Shown here: positions 8,822 through 17,119 of the stretch, piece by piece
Layout: every line of letters starts with the position of its first letter
Position numbering within the stretch: the stretch's first letter is position 1
Origin: Thalassotalea piscium
Lineage (GTDB): Bacteria > Pseudomonadota > Gammaproteobacteria > Enterobacterales > Alteromonadaceae
Assembly: GCF_030295935.1 (NCBI RefSeq)
Contig: NZ_AP027362.1
Coordinates: forward strand, 1,488,001 to 1,552,000
Length of the DNA: 64,000 nt
Direction: 5' to 3'
Made by a program: the position numbers and the translations under genes
Notes under the pieces: model-generated
The model's database searches: none
What the model saw: the letters and a program-made list of their open reading frames with translations, nothing else
What the model was told of the DNA's origin: nothing

Positions 8822-10756
8822 ATGACCCCAGTAGAGCACGCATTTTCCCTTTCCGGTATTTTAGCTAACGTATTAACTGCCTATTCACCTAGACAGGCTC
8901 AAATTGATATGGCACTTGAGGTTGAGCGTGTTATCAATAACAAAACAAGCTTAATTGTAGAAGCGGGTACAGGTACAGGTAAAACTTTTGCATATTTGAT
9001 CCCCTCGCTGCTATCGGAAAAAAAAGTAATAGTGTCAACTGGTACTAAAAATCTCCAAGAGCAACTTTTTTATAAAGACATTCCTCTTATACGAAAAGCG
9101 TTAGCAACTAATGCCCAAATTGCATTATTAAAAGGGCGAGCCAATTATTTATGCTTATACCGTTTAGATCTTTATGCTAGAGAAAAAGGTCAACTTGATG
9201 CACAAATGCTAGCTGATTTTGTCAATATTCGTACCTGGGCTAATAGTACTTCCACTGGGGATATTGGCGAGTTAGAGAATGTTGCGGAAGATTCAACGAT
9301 TTTCCCTTATGTTACTAGTACGTTAGATAACTGTTTAGCCAAAGAATGCCCAAACATTGAAGATTGTTATTTAATTAAAGCGCGTAAAAATGCTATTGAA
9401 GCCGATGTTGTTGTGGTTAACCACCATTTATTTTTTGCTGATATGGCACTTAAAGATACTGGTTTTGGTGAGTTGATACCTAAAGCAGATGTGGTAATAT
9501 TTGACGAAGCTCATCAAATCCCTGATATTGCTAGTGAATATTTTGGTGAAGCATTTTCAACTCGTCAAATTTTAGATTTATGCAGCGACGTGTTGCAGCA
9601 ATACCACACAGAATTAACTGACGTTAAACAATTATCTAAGGCAGCTGAAAAGCTTCAACGCACGGCACAAGAGTTTCGCCTATTATTTGGGCGTGATCCT
9701 GAGCGAGGTAATTGGCGTGATAAAATTAATCAGGCTCGCTTCGCACAAGTTTTTGCTGTATTAAAAGTGGATATCGACTTCTTATATCAGGTGTTAAAGC
9801 TTTGTATTTCTCGCAATGAAGCAATTGATAATTGTTTCGAACGAGCGGTTAATATTTTAGCTAAGTATGATCTGATGGCTAATGTTGAAACCGATGGTAT
9901 TAGTTTTTGGTACGAAACAACACGGCGGCATGTGGTGTTACATATAACGCCATTAACAGTGGCTGATAAATTTAGTGAGTATATAAAGCAGTCTAATGCT
10001 GGTTGGGTTTTTACCTCTGCAACACTTGCGGTTAATGGAGGTTTTAATCACTTTTCTGAACAGCTTGGCCTTCATTCTGCTACCACGCAGTTACTTGATA
10101 GTCCTTTTGATTACTTAAATCAGTCGCAATTAATTGTGCCTCGATATCTACCTGATGCAAATCATGTTGGTCGAGCTCAAGCATTGGCTGATTTAGCTAT
10201 CCCCCTGATTAATGCTAGTAAAGGCGGTTGTTTTTTATTATTTACCAGTTATCGGATGCTCAATTTAGTCGCTGAAATATTATCTGAACAAACCGACACA
10301 CCTTTATTAGTTCAAGGGCAAATGAGCAAACGACTATTGCTTGCTGAGTTTATTGCAAACGAAGACGCAGTGTTATTAGCAACGGCTAGTTTTTGGGAAG
10401 GAGTTGATGTGCGTGGTGATAAACTCACCTGTGTTATTATTGATAAATTACCGTTTGCATCGCCTGATGAACCAATGCTACAAGCAAGAAGTGAAGACGT
10501 TAGGCGGCAAGGTAAAGACCCCTTTAGCGAAATACAACTACCACAAGCTGTTATTGCACTTAAGCAAGGAGTTGGTCGTTTAATTCGTGATGTAACCGAC
10601 CAAGGTGTTCTGGTAATATGTGACGATAGATTAGTAAACCGTCCTTACGGACAAGTTTTTTTAAAAAGCTTACCTGATATGAAGCGCAGTAGAAACATTG
10701 CTCAAGCAAGTGAATTTCTGAATGCGTTACATCAAAAAAGCAAACCACACTTATAG
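8822..10756 (+). CDS. yoaA: YoaA, DinG/XPD-family iron-sulfur DNA helicase
   Basis: ATP-dependent 5'-3' helicase of superfamily 2, implicated in E. coli in repair of replication damage together with the HolC subunit. The 644-residue protein shows Walker A EAGTGTGKT (48-56), four cysteines placed to hold a 4Fe-4S cluster (Cys111, 171, 176, 182), the DEAH box in VVIFDEAHQ (228-231), a helicase motif FTSATLA, and C-terminal motifs VLLATASFWEGVDVRGD and QGVGRLIRD. It is followed nine bases later by tsaB, as in E. coli, which supports YoaA rather than DinG. The region upstream is occupied by the MITE at 8311-8668. Confidence 0.93.
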   Translation: MTPVEHAFSLSGILANVLTAYSPRQAQIDMALEVERVINNKTSLIVEAGTGTGKTFAYLIPSLLSEKKVIVSTGTKNLQEQLFYKDIPLIRKALATNAQIALLKGRANYLCLYRLDLYAREKGQLDAQMLADFVNIRTWANSTSTGDIGELENVAEDSTIFPYVTSTLDNCLAKECPNIEDCYLIKARKNAIEADVVVVNHHLFFADMALKDTGFGELIPKADVVIFDEAHQIPDIASEYFGEAFSTRQILDLCSDVLQQYHTELTDVKQLSKAAEKLQRTAQEFRLLFGRDPERGNWRDKINQARFAQVFAVLKVDIDFLYQVLKLCISRNEAIDNCFERAVNILAKYDLMANVETDGISFWYETTRRHVVLHITPLTVADKFSEYIKQSNAGWVFTSATLAVNGGFNHFSEQLGLHSATTQLLDSPFDYLNQSQLIVPRYLPDANHVGRAQALADLAIPLINASKGGCFLLFTSYRMLNLVAEILSEQTDTPLLVQGQMSKRLLLAEFIANEDAVLLATASFWEGVDVRGDKLTCVIIDKLPFASPDEPMLQARSEDVRRQGKDPFSEIQLPQAVIALKQGVGRLIRDVTDQGVLVICDDRLVNRPYGQVFLKSLPDMKRSRNIAQASEFLNALHQKSKPHL

Positions 10757-10765
10757 AGAAAGCAT

Positions 10766-11467
10766 TTGAACTATTTGGCAATAGATGCGTCAACTGAAGC
10801 ATGTTCAGTGGCATTAAACTTTAACGGCAATATTTATCATCAATTTGAGTTGTGTCCTCAATCACACTCTACTGTGTTGTTGCCAATGATCGACAGTATA
10901 TTAACTAAAGCAGGGTGTACCTTAGCCGAACTCGATGGCTTGATTTTTGGCCGAGGACCAGGCAGTTTTACCGGAGTGCGCATTGGCATTGGTGTAGTGC
11001 AAGGTTTGGCTTTTTCAGCCCAATTAAACGTGGTTGGCGTGTCTACCTTAAGAGCGATGGCGCAGCAAGCTTATGAGCAGTTTCAACAAACAAATGTAAT
11101 TGCTGCAATAGATGCTCGAATGTCAGAGGTTTATACCGGCTACTTTTCTGTTAATGCTCAAGGGATTATGGAAGAAAAAATTCCAGAAGCAGTATTGCCG
11201 CCGATAAAAGTGGTAGAACATTATTCTAGTGCTGAAGTTACGTTAGCCGCGCCTGTTTATGGTGTAGGAACTGGCTGGGACGCATATCAAGAATTGTCAG
11301 TGTATAAAACTAATGCGGGCAGTCCTGAAATTCTTTATCCTGATGCACGATCAATGTTAACTATAGGCATGGAAGATTTTAAAAATGGCTTAGCTGTTTC
11401 TGCTGAATTTGCACAGCCTGTTTATGTACGAGATACAGTCTCTTGGAAAAAATTACCAGGGCGTTAA
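10766..11467 (+). CDS. tsaB: TsaB, tRNA threonylcarbamoyladenosine synthesis partner
   Basis: ASKHA-fold protein that dimerises with TsaD and recruits TsaE to place the t6A modification at position 37 of ANN-decoding tRNAs. The 233-residue sequence begins LAIDASTEACSVAL and has FGRGPGSFTGVRIG, both typical of TsaB; the metal-binding His motifs of TsaD are absent, as expected. The start is a TTG at 10766, nine bases after yoaA stops, with GAGAAAG as ribosome-binding site. It is probably co-transcribed with yoaA. Confidence 0.93.
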   Translation: MNYLAIDASTEACSVALNFNGNIYHQFELCPQSHSTVLLPMIDSILTKAGCTLAELDGLIFGRGPGSFTGVRIGIGVVQGLAFSAQLNVVGVSTLRAMAQQAYEQFQQTNVIAAIDARMSEVYTGYFSVNAQGIMEEKIPEAVLPPIKVVEHYSSAEVTLAAPVYGVGTGWDAYQELSVYKTNAGSPEILYPDARSMLTIGMEDFKNGLAVSAEFAQPVYVRDTVSWKKLPGR

Positions 11468-11569
11468 ATAGGTGGTTAAGTTAAACAACCAAGCAGTGGT
11501 TGAAGTAGTAACTAAACTATTTTTCGCAGAAAGTTTGTTATTTTGCCAATATTTGATAAATTGATACTT

Positions 11570-11926
11570 ATGCAAATTAATAATTCAAATACTAACCCGT
11601 TATTGTTGTCGAAAATAACAGGGAAAGTAGAGCAAACACAGAGCAAAACGTTGATTAATAATCAACGTGATCAAGCTCGTGCTAAAGAGCAAGATAACGA
11701 GAAAAATCAAGGGTCTCGACTTGATATTGATAAACAAGCGTTGGCACGAGTAGCACAATTTAATCAAGAGCGTACAAGCGATGTGAATAAAGTGGTTTCT
11801 GAGAAAAATGGTTATGACAGACCTTCTCAACAAAATCAATTTGCTGTAAATAGCTATCGCTCAGTCGAAAACATTGCACAAAGAGAGTCTATTCAACAAA
11901 CCTTTGGCGTCGACTTGTTCGTATAA
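11570..11926 (+). CDS. Hydrophilic hypothetical protein coupled to an M50-like protease gene
   Basis: 118 residues from the ATG at 11570 (MQINNSNTNPLLLSK); an upstream TTG at 11543 would add nine residues. It is rich in Gln, Asn, Lys and Asp, has no signal peptide or membrane segment, and is probably largely disordered. It ends GVDLFV. The stop overlaps the next ATG by one base (TAATG), so its translation is coupled to that of the membrane metalloprotease-like gene; a functional link is plausible but unproven. I do not recognise a family. Confidence 0.6.
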   Translation: MQINNSNTNPLLLSKITGKVEQTQSKTLINNQRDQARAKEQDNEKNQGSRLDIDKQALARVAQFNQERTSDVNKVVSEKNGYDRPSQQNQFAVNSYRSVENIAQRESIQQTFGVDLFV

Positions 11927-12615
11927 TGAGCGAAAAAATAACATCATCTAATTCTATATTTATTCGATATTACTTTTATTTTGTGGTTCTTGCCGCAGTG
12001 ATATTGATGCAAATACCTATTATTTCAATACCGTTTAAATGGCTAGAAAGTTATTTTCATGAAGTAAGTCATGGAATTGCTGCGTTAGCTACCGGCGGCG
12101 AAATTGTACGAATTCAGCTATTTGCTAACGGTGCCGGTTTATGTACAACATTGGGTGGTAGTACATTTTTTATTAGCTTTTTTGGCTATGCTGGCGCGGC
12201 GATATGGGGTGTTATTTATTACCTTATGGCAGGGCTTCACCACCGACTTGCACAAATATTCGCACTGATACTTATACTATTATTCATTGTTACTTTGCTA
12301 CTTTGGAGTAGAGATATATTAACCATTGGTATTATTTTACTACTCTTGTCTTTAGTTGTTGTTAAATTAAGATATGGCCGATCTTTTTATTTGAAGTTGA
12401 GCTTGCAAGTTACTGGGGTTATGGTGCTATTAAATAGTATTAAAAGTCCTTGGTATTTAATTGACGGACGTAATATAGGTGATGGTAGTGCTTTAGCACA
12501 GCAAACGGGTATACCTGAAATGTTTTGGGTAATCTGTTGGTGTGTTATCACTATTAGTGGCATAGTATTGCTAGCAAAGGCACAAAAGAATAGTGAGCTT
12601 TCTAAATCGCATTAA
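11926..12615 (+). CDS. M50B-like membrane metalloprotease homologue
   Basis: A 229-residue membrane protein with about six hydrophobic segments (residues 16-38, 66-96, 98-125, 130-147, 155-170 and 198-220). In the first third, HEVSHGIAALATGG is an HExxH zinc motif within the hydrophobic region, as in the Peptidase_M50B-like group related to site-2 proteases. A second zinc ligand of the NxxPxxxxDG type is not visible; SPWYLIDGRNIGDG at about 168-181 is a possible equivalent. The gene begins within the stop of the preceding small gene and is followed 15 bases later by slp. Protease activity is inferred from the motif only. Confidence 0.7.
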   Translation: MSEKITSSNSIFIRYYFYFVVLAAVILMQIPIISIPFKWLESYFHEVSHGIAALATGGEIVRIQLFANGAGLCTTLGGSTFFISFFGYAGAAIWGVIYYLMAGLHHRLAQIFALILILLFIVTLLLWSRDILTIGIILLLLSLVVVKLRYGRSFYLKLSLQVTGVMVLLNSIKSPWYLIDGRNIGDGSALAQQTGIPEMFWVICWCVITISGIVLLAKAQKNSELSKSH

Positions 12616-12630
12616 AATAAAGGTGTTTAA

Positions 12631-13221
12631 ATGAAGTTTAATATATTGATAAGTATAATGTTGATCACAACCTTGGGAGCTTGTAGCAATATCCCAGAAA
12701 AACTTTCAGTTGCAGATACAACCCGCTTAATTCCTTTTGAGTCTGCCAAAGCAGAGCAAGAAGCAAACATAGGCAATAGCGCACGTTGGGGTGGTGTAAT
12801 TGCTAAGGTTACTAATAATGCTGATAACTCAATGCTAGAAATTGTTAATTTTCCTTTGACGTCGTCAGCTCGTCCAAAGCCTAAAGATGAAACGCTAGGA
12901 CGTTTTCGTGTGTATTATAACGGCTTGCTTGATCCTGTTATTTATAAAGTTGGTAGAAGTATCACTGCACTAGGTACTATTAGTGCCCCAGAGCAAGGAA
13001 AAATAGGCGAGCATGAGTATTTGTTTCCCATTATTAAAGCATCAAATGTTCATTTATGGAAAAATATTGAAAAAGTGGATGTAAATCTTACACATAGCGG
13101 TCATTGGGGTTCAACAATGTACGGCCAACCATTTTATCCGTACACGTATTATCAACGCCCCATTGTTATAAAAAGAAGCCATGCTCAACAAAAACAACCC
13201 AGTAATACCAATAAAAAGTAA
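12631..13221 (+). CDS. Slp-family outer-membrane lipoprotein (YeaY-like)
   Basis: A 196-residue lipoprotein precursor whose signal peptide ends in the lipobox LGAC (Cys17). The body contains ARWGGVIAKVTN and RFRVYYNGLLDP blocks typical of the Slp/YeaY family of starvation-induced outer-membrane lipoproteins. A basic, Gln/Pro-rich tail (about 165-196) is extra. E. coli has tsaB-yeaY-fadD in this order, so this is very likely the positional YeaY counterpart, with two unknown genes inserted between it and tsaB. Confidence 0.85.
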   Translation: MKFNILISIMLITTLGACSNIPEKLSVADTTRLIPFESAKAEQEANIGNSARWGGVIAKVTNNADNSMLEIVNFPLTSSARPKPKDETLGRFRVYYNGLLDPVIYKVGRSITALGTISAPEQGKIGEHEYLFPIIKASNVHLWKNIEKVDVNLTHSGHWGSTMYGQPFYPYTYYQRPIVIKRSHAQQKQPSNTNKK

Positions 13222-13248
13222 GTTGTTTTCTAACTAGGCGCATACCGC

Positions 13249-14109
13249 ATGATACAAGAAGAAGTTAGTTTTAATTTAGGTGAAATAACGCTTAGAGGTA
13301 TGGCTTGGGGTGATGAAAATGACGATATTATTCTTTGTTTACATGGTTGGCTGGATAATGCCGCTAGTTTTTTACCCTTAGCGCCTTATTTAAAAGATAA
13401 GCGTGTAATAGCCATAGATTGGCCAGGACATGGCTTTTCATCACATAGAAGCCAAGACGCGCATTATCACTTTATTGATTATATTTATGATTTATTAGCG
13501 TTATTTGAATTAAATCAATGGCAATGCCTTGATATTGTTGGACACTCAATGGGAGGAATGATTGCTTCAGCCTTTACTGCAGCATTTCCAGAGAGAGTCA
13601 ACACATTAACCTTGGTAGATTCTATAGGTTTTATTAGTGCTACAGAGCAAGAAACCACACAGCAATTACGCCAAGGTATGCTGAGTCGACTTGCAAATGC
13701 AGCTAAAAAAAAGGCAATACATACAGAGCTTTCTTCAGCGGTAAAAGCTAGAGTAGCAGTATCAGATTTAAGTGTTGAAAATGCTGAATTAATTGTTAAA
13801 CGAGGTATAGTTAAGCAAAGTGATGGTTTTGTTTGGAGCTCTGACAGCCGCTTGCGAATGACTTCACCTTATCGCCTAACACTAGCCCAAGCAAAACAAT
13901 TTATTAGTGATATTAGTAGACCTGTTTTACTTATTTATGGTGATAAAGGTTTAGACATGGTAAGTGAAGGAATAACGTTTTTTGGTCCTTTGTTTAAATC
14001 TATTGTCATGAAAAAGCTTCCTGGAGGACATCACCTTCATATGGAAGGCCCGAAGAGGGTAGCTGAAGAAATTTCAGCTTTCATTAATCAGAATTCGTGT
14101 AATAATTAA
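13249..14109 (+). CDS. Alpha/beta-fold hydrolase
   Basis: A 286-residue cytosolic hydrolase. LCLHGWLDNAASF is the oxyanion-hole segment, DIVGHSMGGMIAS carries the nucleophile Ser, a late Asp lies in VLLIYGDKGLD, and the catalytic His is in LPGGHHLHME. The fold is clear but the substrate is not; its place between slp and fadD hints at an ester or thioester linked to lipid use. It starts 28 bases after slp and ends about 145 bases before fadD. Confidence 0.85.
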   Translation: MIQEEVSFNLGEITLRGMAWGDENDDIILCLHGWLDNAASFLPLAPYLKDKRVIAIDWPGHGFSSHRSQDAHYHFIDYIYDLLALFELNQWQCLDIVGHSMGGMIASAFTAAFPERVNTLTLVDSIGFISATEQETTQQLRQGMLSRLANAAKKKAIHTELSSAVKARVAVSDLSVENAELIVKRGIVKQSDGFVWSSDSRLRMTSPYRLTLAQAKQFISDISRPVLLIYGDKGLDMVSEGITFFGPLFKSIVMKKLPGGHHLHMEGPKRVAEEISAFINQNSCNN

Positions 14110-14255
14110 GCAATAGCGCATTTTTTAAAGTAAAAGTGTAGACATTAGACCAGTATTCAAGTAAAACGAAATTCAAACGAGTGTTTTAAATTTTAGCCGC
14201 ATCAAAAAGAATATTAATAACAGCTAAAATTCGGTTGAAATTAGAGGAGAGAGAA

Positions 14256-15911
14256 GTGCAAAAAATTTGGTTGGAAAAAAGCTATCCCCCAGGAGTTCCT
14301 TTTGAGATAGATCCTGATAAATATTCTTCTCTAGTGGAAATGTTCCATAAATACGTGGGCATTTATGCTGACCGAGCGGCGTTTATTAATATGGGTGCTG
14401 AAATAACATACACCGAGTTAGAGCAACAAGCTACTGCATTTGCGGCATATTTACAAAATGATTTAGGGTTAGTAAAAGGTGATAAGTTTGCCATTATGGT
14501 ACCTAATTGTTTGCAATACCCTATTGCATTATTTGGCGCACTTTTAGCTGGGCTGACTGTTGTTAACGTAAACCCATTGTATACAGCTCGCGAATTAGAA
14601 CATCAGTTAAAAGACTCCGGCGCAAAAGCGATGATGATTGTGGAAAACTTTGCTCATACGTTAGCTGAGGTAGTTGATAAAACACCAATTGAAAAAGTTA
14701 TTTTAACCTCGTTGGGTGACAGACTCGGCTTTCCTAAGGCACAGTTGGTTAACTTTGTAATAAAGTACATCAAGAAAATGGTACCGAAATTTACGCTTGC
14801 CAATACGGTTAACTTTAATCAAGTGATTAGCAAGGGGGCTAATTTACCTTACACGCCAGTTGCTTTAACGGGGAGCGATCTTGCTTTTTTACAATACACA
14901 GGTGGAACAACAGGTGTATCTAAAGGTGCTATGCTAACACACCGAAATATGGTGGCTAACTTAGAGCAAGCTAAAGCGGCCATAAAGCCACAACTTGAAG
15001 AAGGTAAAGAACTCGTAGTTACTGCACTACCGCTTTATCATATCTTCGCATTAACGGCTAATTGCTTAACATTTGTTACTTTAGGCGGCACTAACTTATT
15101 AATTACTAACCCCCGAGATATGCCAGGTTTTGTGAAAGAGTTATCTGCCTACAAATTTACTGCAATAACGGGAGTTAATACACTGTTTAATGGTTTATTA
15201 AATACCCCAGGATTTGATGCACTAGATTTTAGCAACTTAAAAGTTTCACTCGGCGGTGGTATGGCCGTTCAACGACCTGTTGCCGAAAAGTGGGAGCAAG
15301 TAACAAAAACGCGCTTACTTGAAGGGTATGGTTTAACCGAGTGTGCGCCATTAGTCACTTTATGTCCTTATAATCAGCAGCATTATAGTGGCAGCATTGG
15401 TTTACCTGCGTCATCAACTGATATACGTATCGTTGATGAAGATGGTAATGATGTAGCACAAGGCGAGTCAGGGGAAATGTTAGTTAAAGGCCCGCAAGTT
15501 ATGGCTGGTTATTATAACCGCCAAGATGCCACAGACGAAGTCTTGAAAGATGGCTGGTTGTCTACTGGCGACATTGCTGTGATGGACGAAAATGGCTTCT
15601 TTAAAATTGTTGATCGTAAGAAAGATATGATCATAGTTTCAGGCTTTAATGTATTCCCGAATGAGATTGAAGAAATTGCAGTGAGTCATCCATCAATCAT
15701 TGAGGCAGCCGCTATTGGCGTACCTCATGAAGCAAGTGGCGAAGCCGTTAAATTGTTTGTGGTTGTGAAAGATCCTAAGCCTAGCAAAAAAGAGATAATT
15801 GCACATTGTAAGGCGGGGTTAACTAATTATAAAGTACCTAAATTTATTGAGTTTCGCGACGAGTTACCTAAAACTAATGTTGGTAAAATACTTCGTAGAG
15901 AATTACGTTAA
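14256..15911 (+). CDS. fadD: FadD, long-chain acyl-CoA synthetase
   Basis: Inner-membrane-associated AMP-forming ligase that activates imported long-chain fatty acids to acyl-CoA for beta-oxidation. The ATP/AMP loop is [30 protein letters not shown] and the FACS signature [20 protein letters not shown] are present, and the C-terminal Lys lies in [12 protein letters not shown] place the start at GTG 14256, directly after a strong GAGGAGAGAGAA ribosome-binding site and in line with E. coli FadD (MKKVWL against MQKIWL), giving 551 residues; an upstream TTG (14235) would place that site inside the gene. A VolA-type lipase gene lies nearby, consistent with lipid scavenging. Confidence 0.95.
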   Translation: MQKIWLEKSYPPGVPFEIDPDKYSSLVEMFHKYVGIYADRAAFINMGAEITYTELEQQATAFAAYLQNDLGLVKGDKFAIMVPNCLQYPIALFGALLAGLTVVNVNPLYTARELEHQLKDSGAKAMMIVENFAHTLAEVVDKTPIEKVILTSLGDRLGFPKAQLVNFVIKYIKKMVPKFTLANTVNFNQVISKGANLPYTPVALTGSDLAFLQYTGGTTGVSKGAMLTHRNMVANLEQAKAAIKPQLEEGKELVVTALPLYHIFALTANCLTFVTLGGTNLLITNPRDMPGFVKELSAYKFTAITGVNTLFNGLLNTPGFDALDFSNLKVSLGGGMAVQRPVAEKWEQVTKTRLLEGYGLTECAPLVTLCPYNQQHYSGSIGLPASSTDIRIVDEDGNDVAQGESGEMLVKGPQVMAGYYNRQDATDEVLKDGWLSTGDIAVMDENGFFKIVDRKKDMIIVSGFNVFPNEIEEIAVSHPSIIEAAAIGVPHEASGEAVKLFVVVKDPKPSKKEIIAHCKAGLTNYKVPKFIEFRDELPKTNVGKILRRELR

Positions 15912-15933
15912 ATAACAGTGCATAATAACAGAG

Positions 15934-16067
15934 TTAAATAACCTGAGTTCGGGATAAGCTAAGTACACCATTGCACCTAGTACTTATAAAAAGTCACCTA
16001 AAGCACTGTAAACGATTATTTTAAATGTTTTTATGCACATCCATTATCCCGAACTCAGGTTAAATAA
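15934..16067. repeat. CCTGAG-family inverted-repeat element, copy a
   Basis: A 134-base non-coding element bounded by near-perfect 24-base inverted repeats that include CCTGAGTTCGGGATAA. Diverged copies of the same ends bound 26177-26384, 54027-54333 and 56402-56640. This copy lies between the fadD stop and its terminator, so it is transcribed as part of the fadD 3' end. The spacing and internal sequence differ between copies. Confidence 0.8.
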
Positions 16068-16073
16068 ATTGAG

Positions 16074-16100
16074 AACGCCGGCAATTGTCGGCGTTTTTTG
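16074..16100 (+). terminator. fadD terminator
   Basis: The stem AACGCCG / CGGCGTT around a short loop is followed by TTTTTTG. It lies downstream of fadD beyond the repeat element, and can also face the convergent yciK. Confidence 0.8.
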
Positions 16101-16141
16101 TTTATATTTTCGATTATAAAAGCGTTCTACGCAGTTGAGTA

Positions 16142-16879
16142 TTACTGAGCGTTTAGTACTTTACCATTAACTGACTTACTATCTTCAGCCATTAAGTAAA
16201 CATAAAGCGGCATAATTTGCTCTGTTGTAGCTAGTTTTTCTTGATCTTCCGCTGGGTATGCACTTGCACGCATTTTAGTGCGAGTAGCACCAGGGTTTAT
16301 CGCATTGGTTCGCAGCGAAGAGTTTTCATATTCATCAGCAATAACTTGCATCATTCCTTCAATTGCAAATTTAGATACGCTATACGCCCCCCAAAAAGCA
16401 CGCCCTTGATGACCAACTGTTGATGTAGTAAATACTAATGAGGCAATCTCTGACTTTAATAGAGCAGGGATTAGCGCTTGCGTCATTAAAAACTGAGATG
16501 TGCTATTAACTTGCATTACATCATCCCACGTTTTTTCATTTATTTGGGTGAAAGGTGTTAAGTCTCCAAGCATAGAGGCATTTAGTAAGGCGCCGTCAAG
16601 CTTGCCAAATTGTTCAACAATTGTGGCAGACATATCAAGATAGTGTTGTTTGGTTGCGCCTTTTAAATCAAGCGGAATAATGGCTGGTTCTGCACTACCT
16701 TGAGCAATAATCTCATCATAAACAGCTTCTAACTTTTTGACTGTTTTACCTAATAAAATAACAGTAGCGCCTAATTTTGCATAGGTTAATGCAGCTGTAC
16801 GTCCAATTCCATCACCCGCACCGGTGACTAAAATAATTTTTTGAGCTAAGCAGTTTGTAGAAATAGAATAATCAAACAT
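16142..16879 (-). CDS. yciK: YciK-family short-chain dehydrogenase/reductase
   Basis: NAD(P)-dependent Rossmann-fold oxidoreductase of the SDR family; the physiological substrate is unknown. Cofactor motif ILVTGAGDGIGRTAAL, the structural Asn region NASMLGDL, and the catalytic Tyr-Lys in WGAYSVSKFAIEGMMQV are visible. The close match to E. coli YciK extends along the whole chain, including INPGATRTKMRASAYP. The start is placed at ATG 16879 (MFDYSIST, 245 residues); the longer frame begins at a TTG (16930) without a ribosome-binding site. In E. coli yciK is adjacent to sohB; here a VolA-type gene lies between them. Confidence 0.86.
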   Translation of the reverse strand: MFDYSISTNCLAQKIILVTGAGDGIGRTAALTYAKLGATVILLGKTVKKLEAVYDEIIAQGSAEPAIIPLDLKGATKQHYLDMSATIVEQFGKLDGALLNASMLGDLTPFTQINEKTWDDVMQVNSTSQFLMTQALIPALLKSEIASLVFTTSTVGHQGRAFWGAYSVSKFAIEGMMQVIADEYENSSLRTNAINPGATRTKMRASAYPAEDQEKLATTEQIMPLYVYLMAEDSKSVNGKVLNAQ

Positions 16880-17119
16880 AATATAGTTAAGGTTGTAATA
16901 ACGTAAGTTAATTTTACGCTGACTCAGCAAGAGAAACGAGTAAAAGTTACTATTGTTAAGAAAAAAGCTACTTTAGTGTAAAAAAGAGTGGCGAAATTAA
17001 TGTGCTTGGGTTAAGTTTGACTGGTCCAACTTGTTTGACTGTATCGCGAATTATTAATAATTAGAGTCAATGCGAGACAAATAAGAGTATATGAACAACA
17101 GACACGTCTATGGGGAGAT

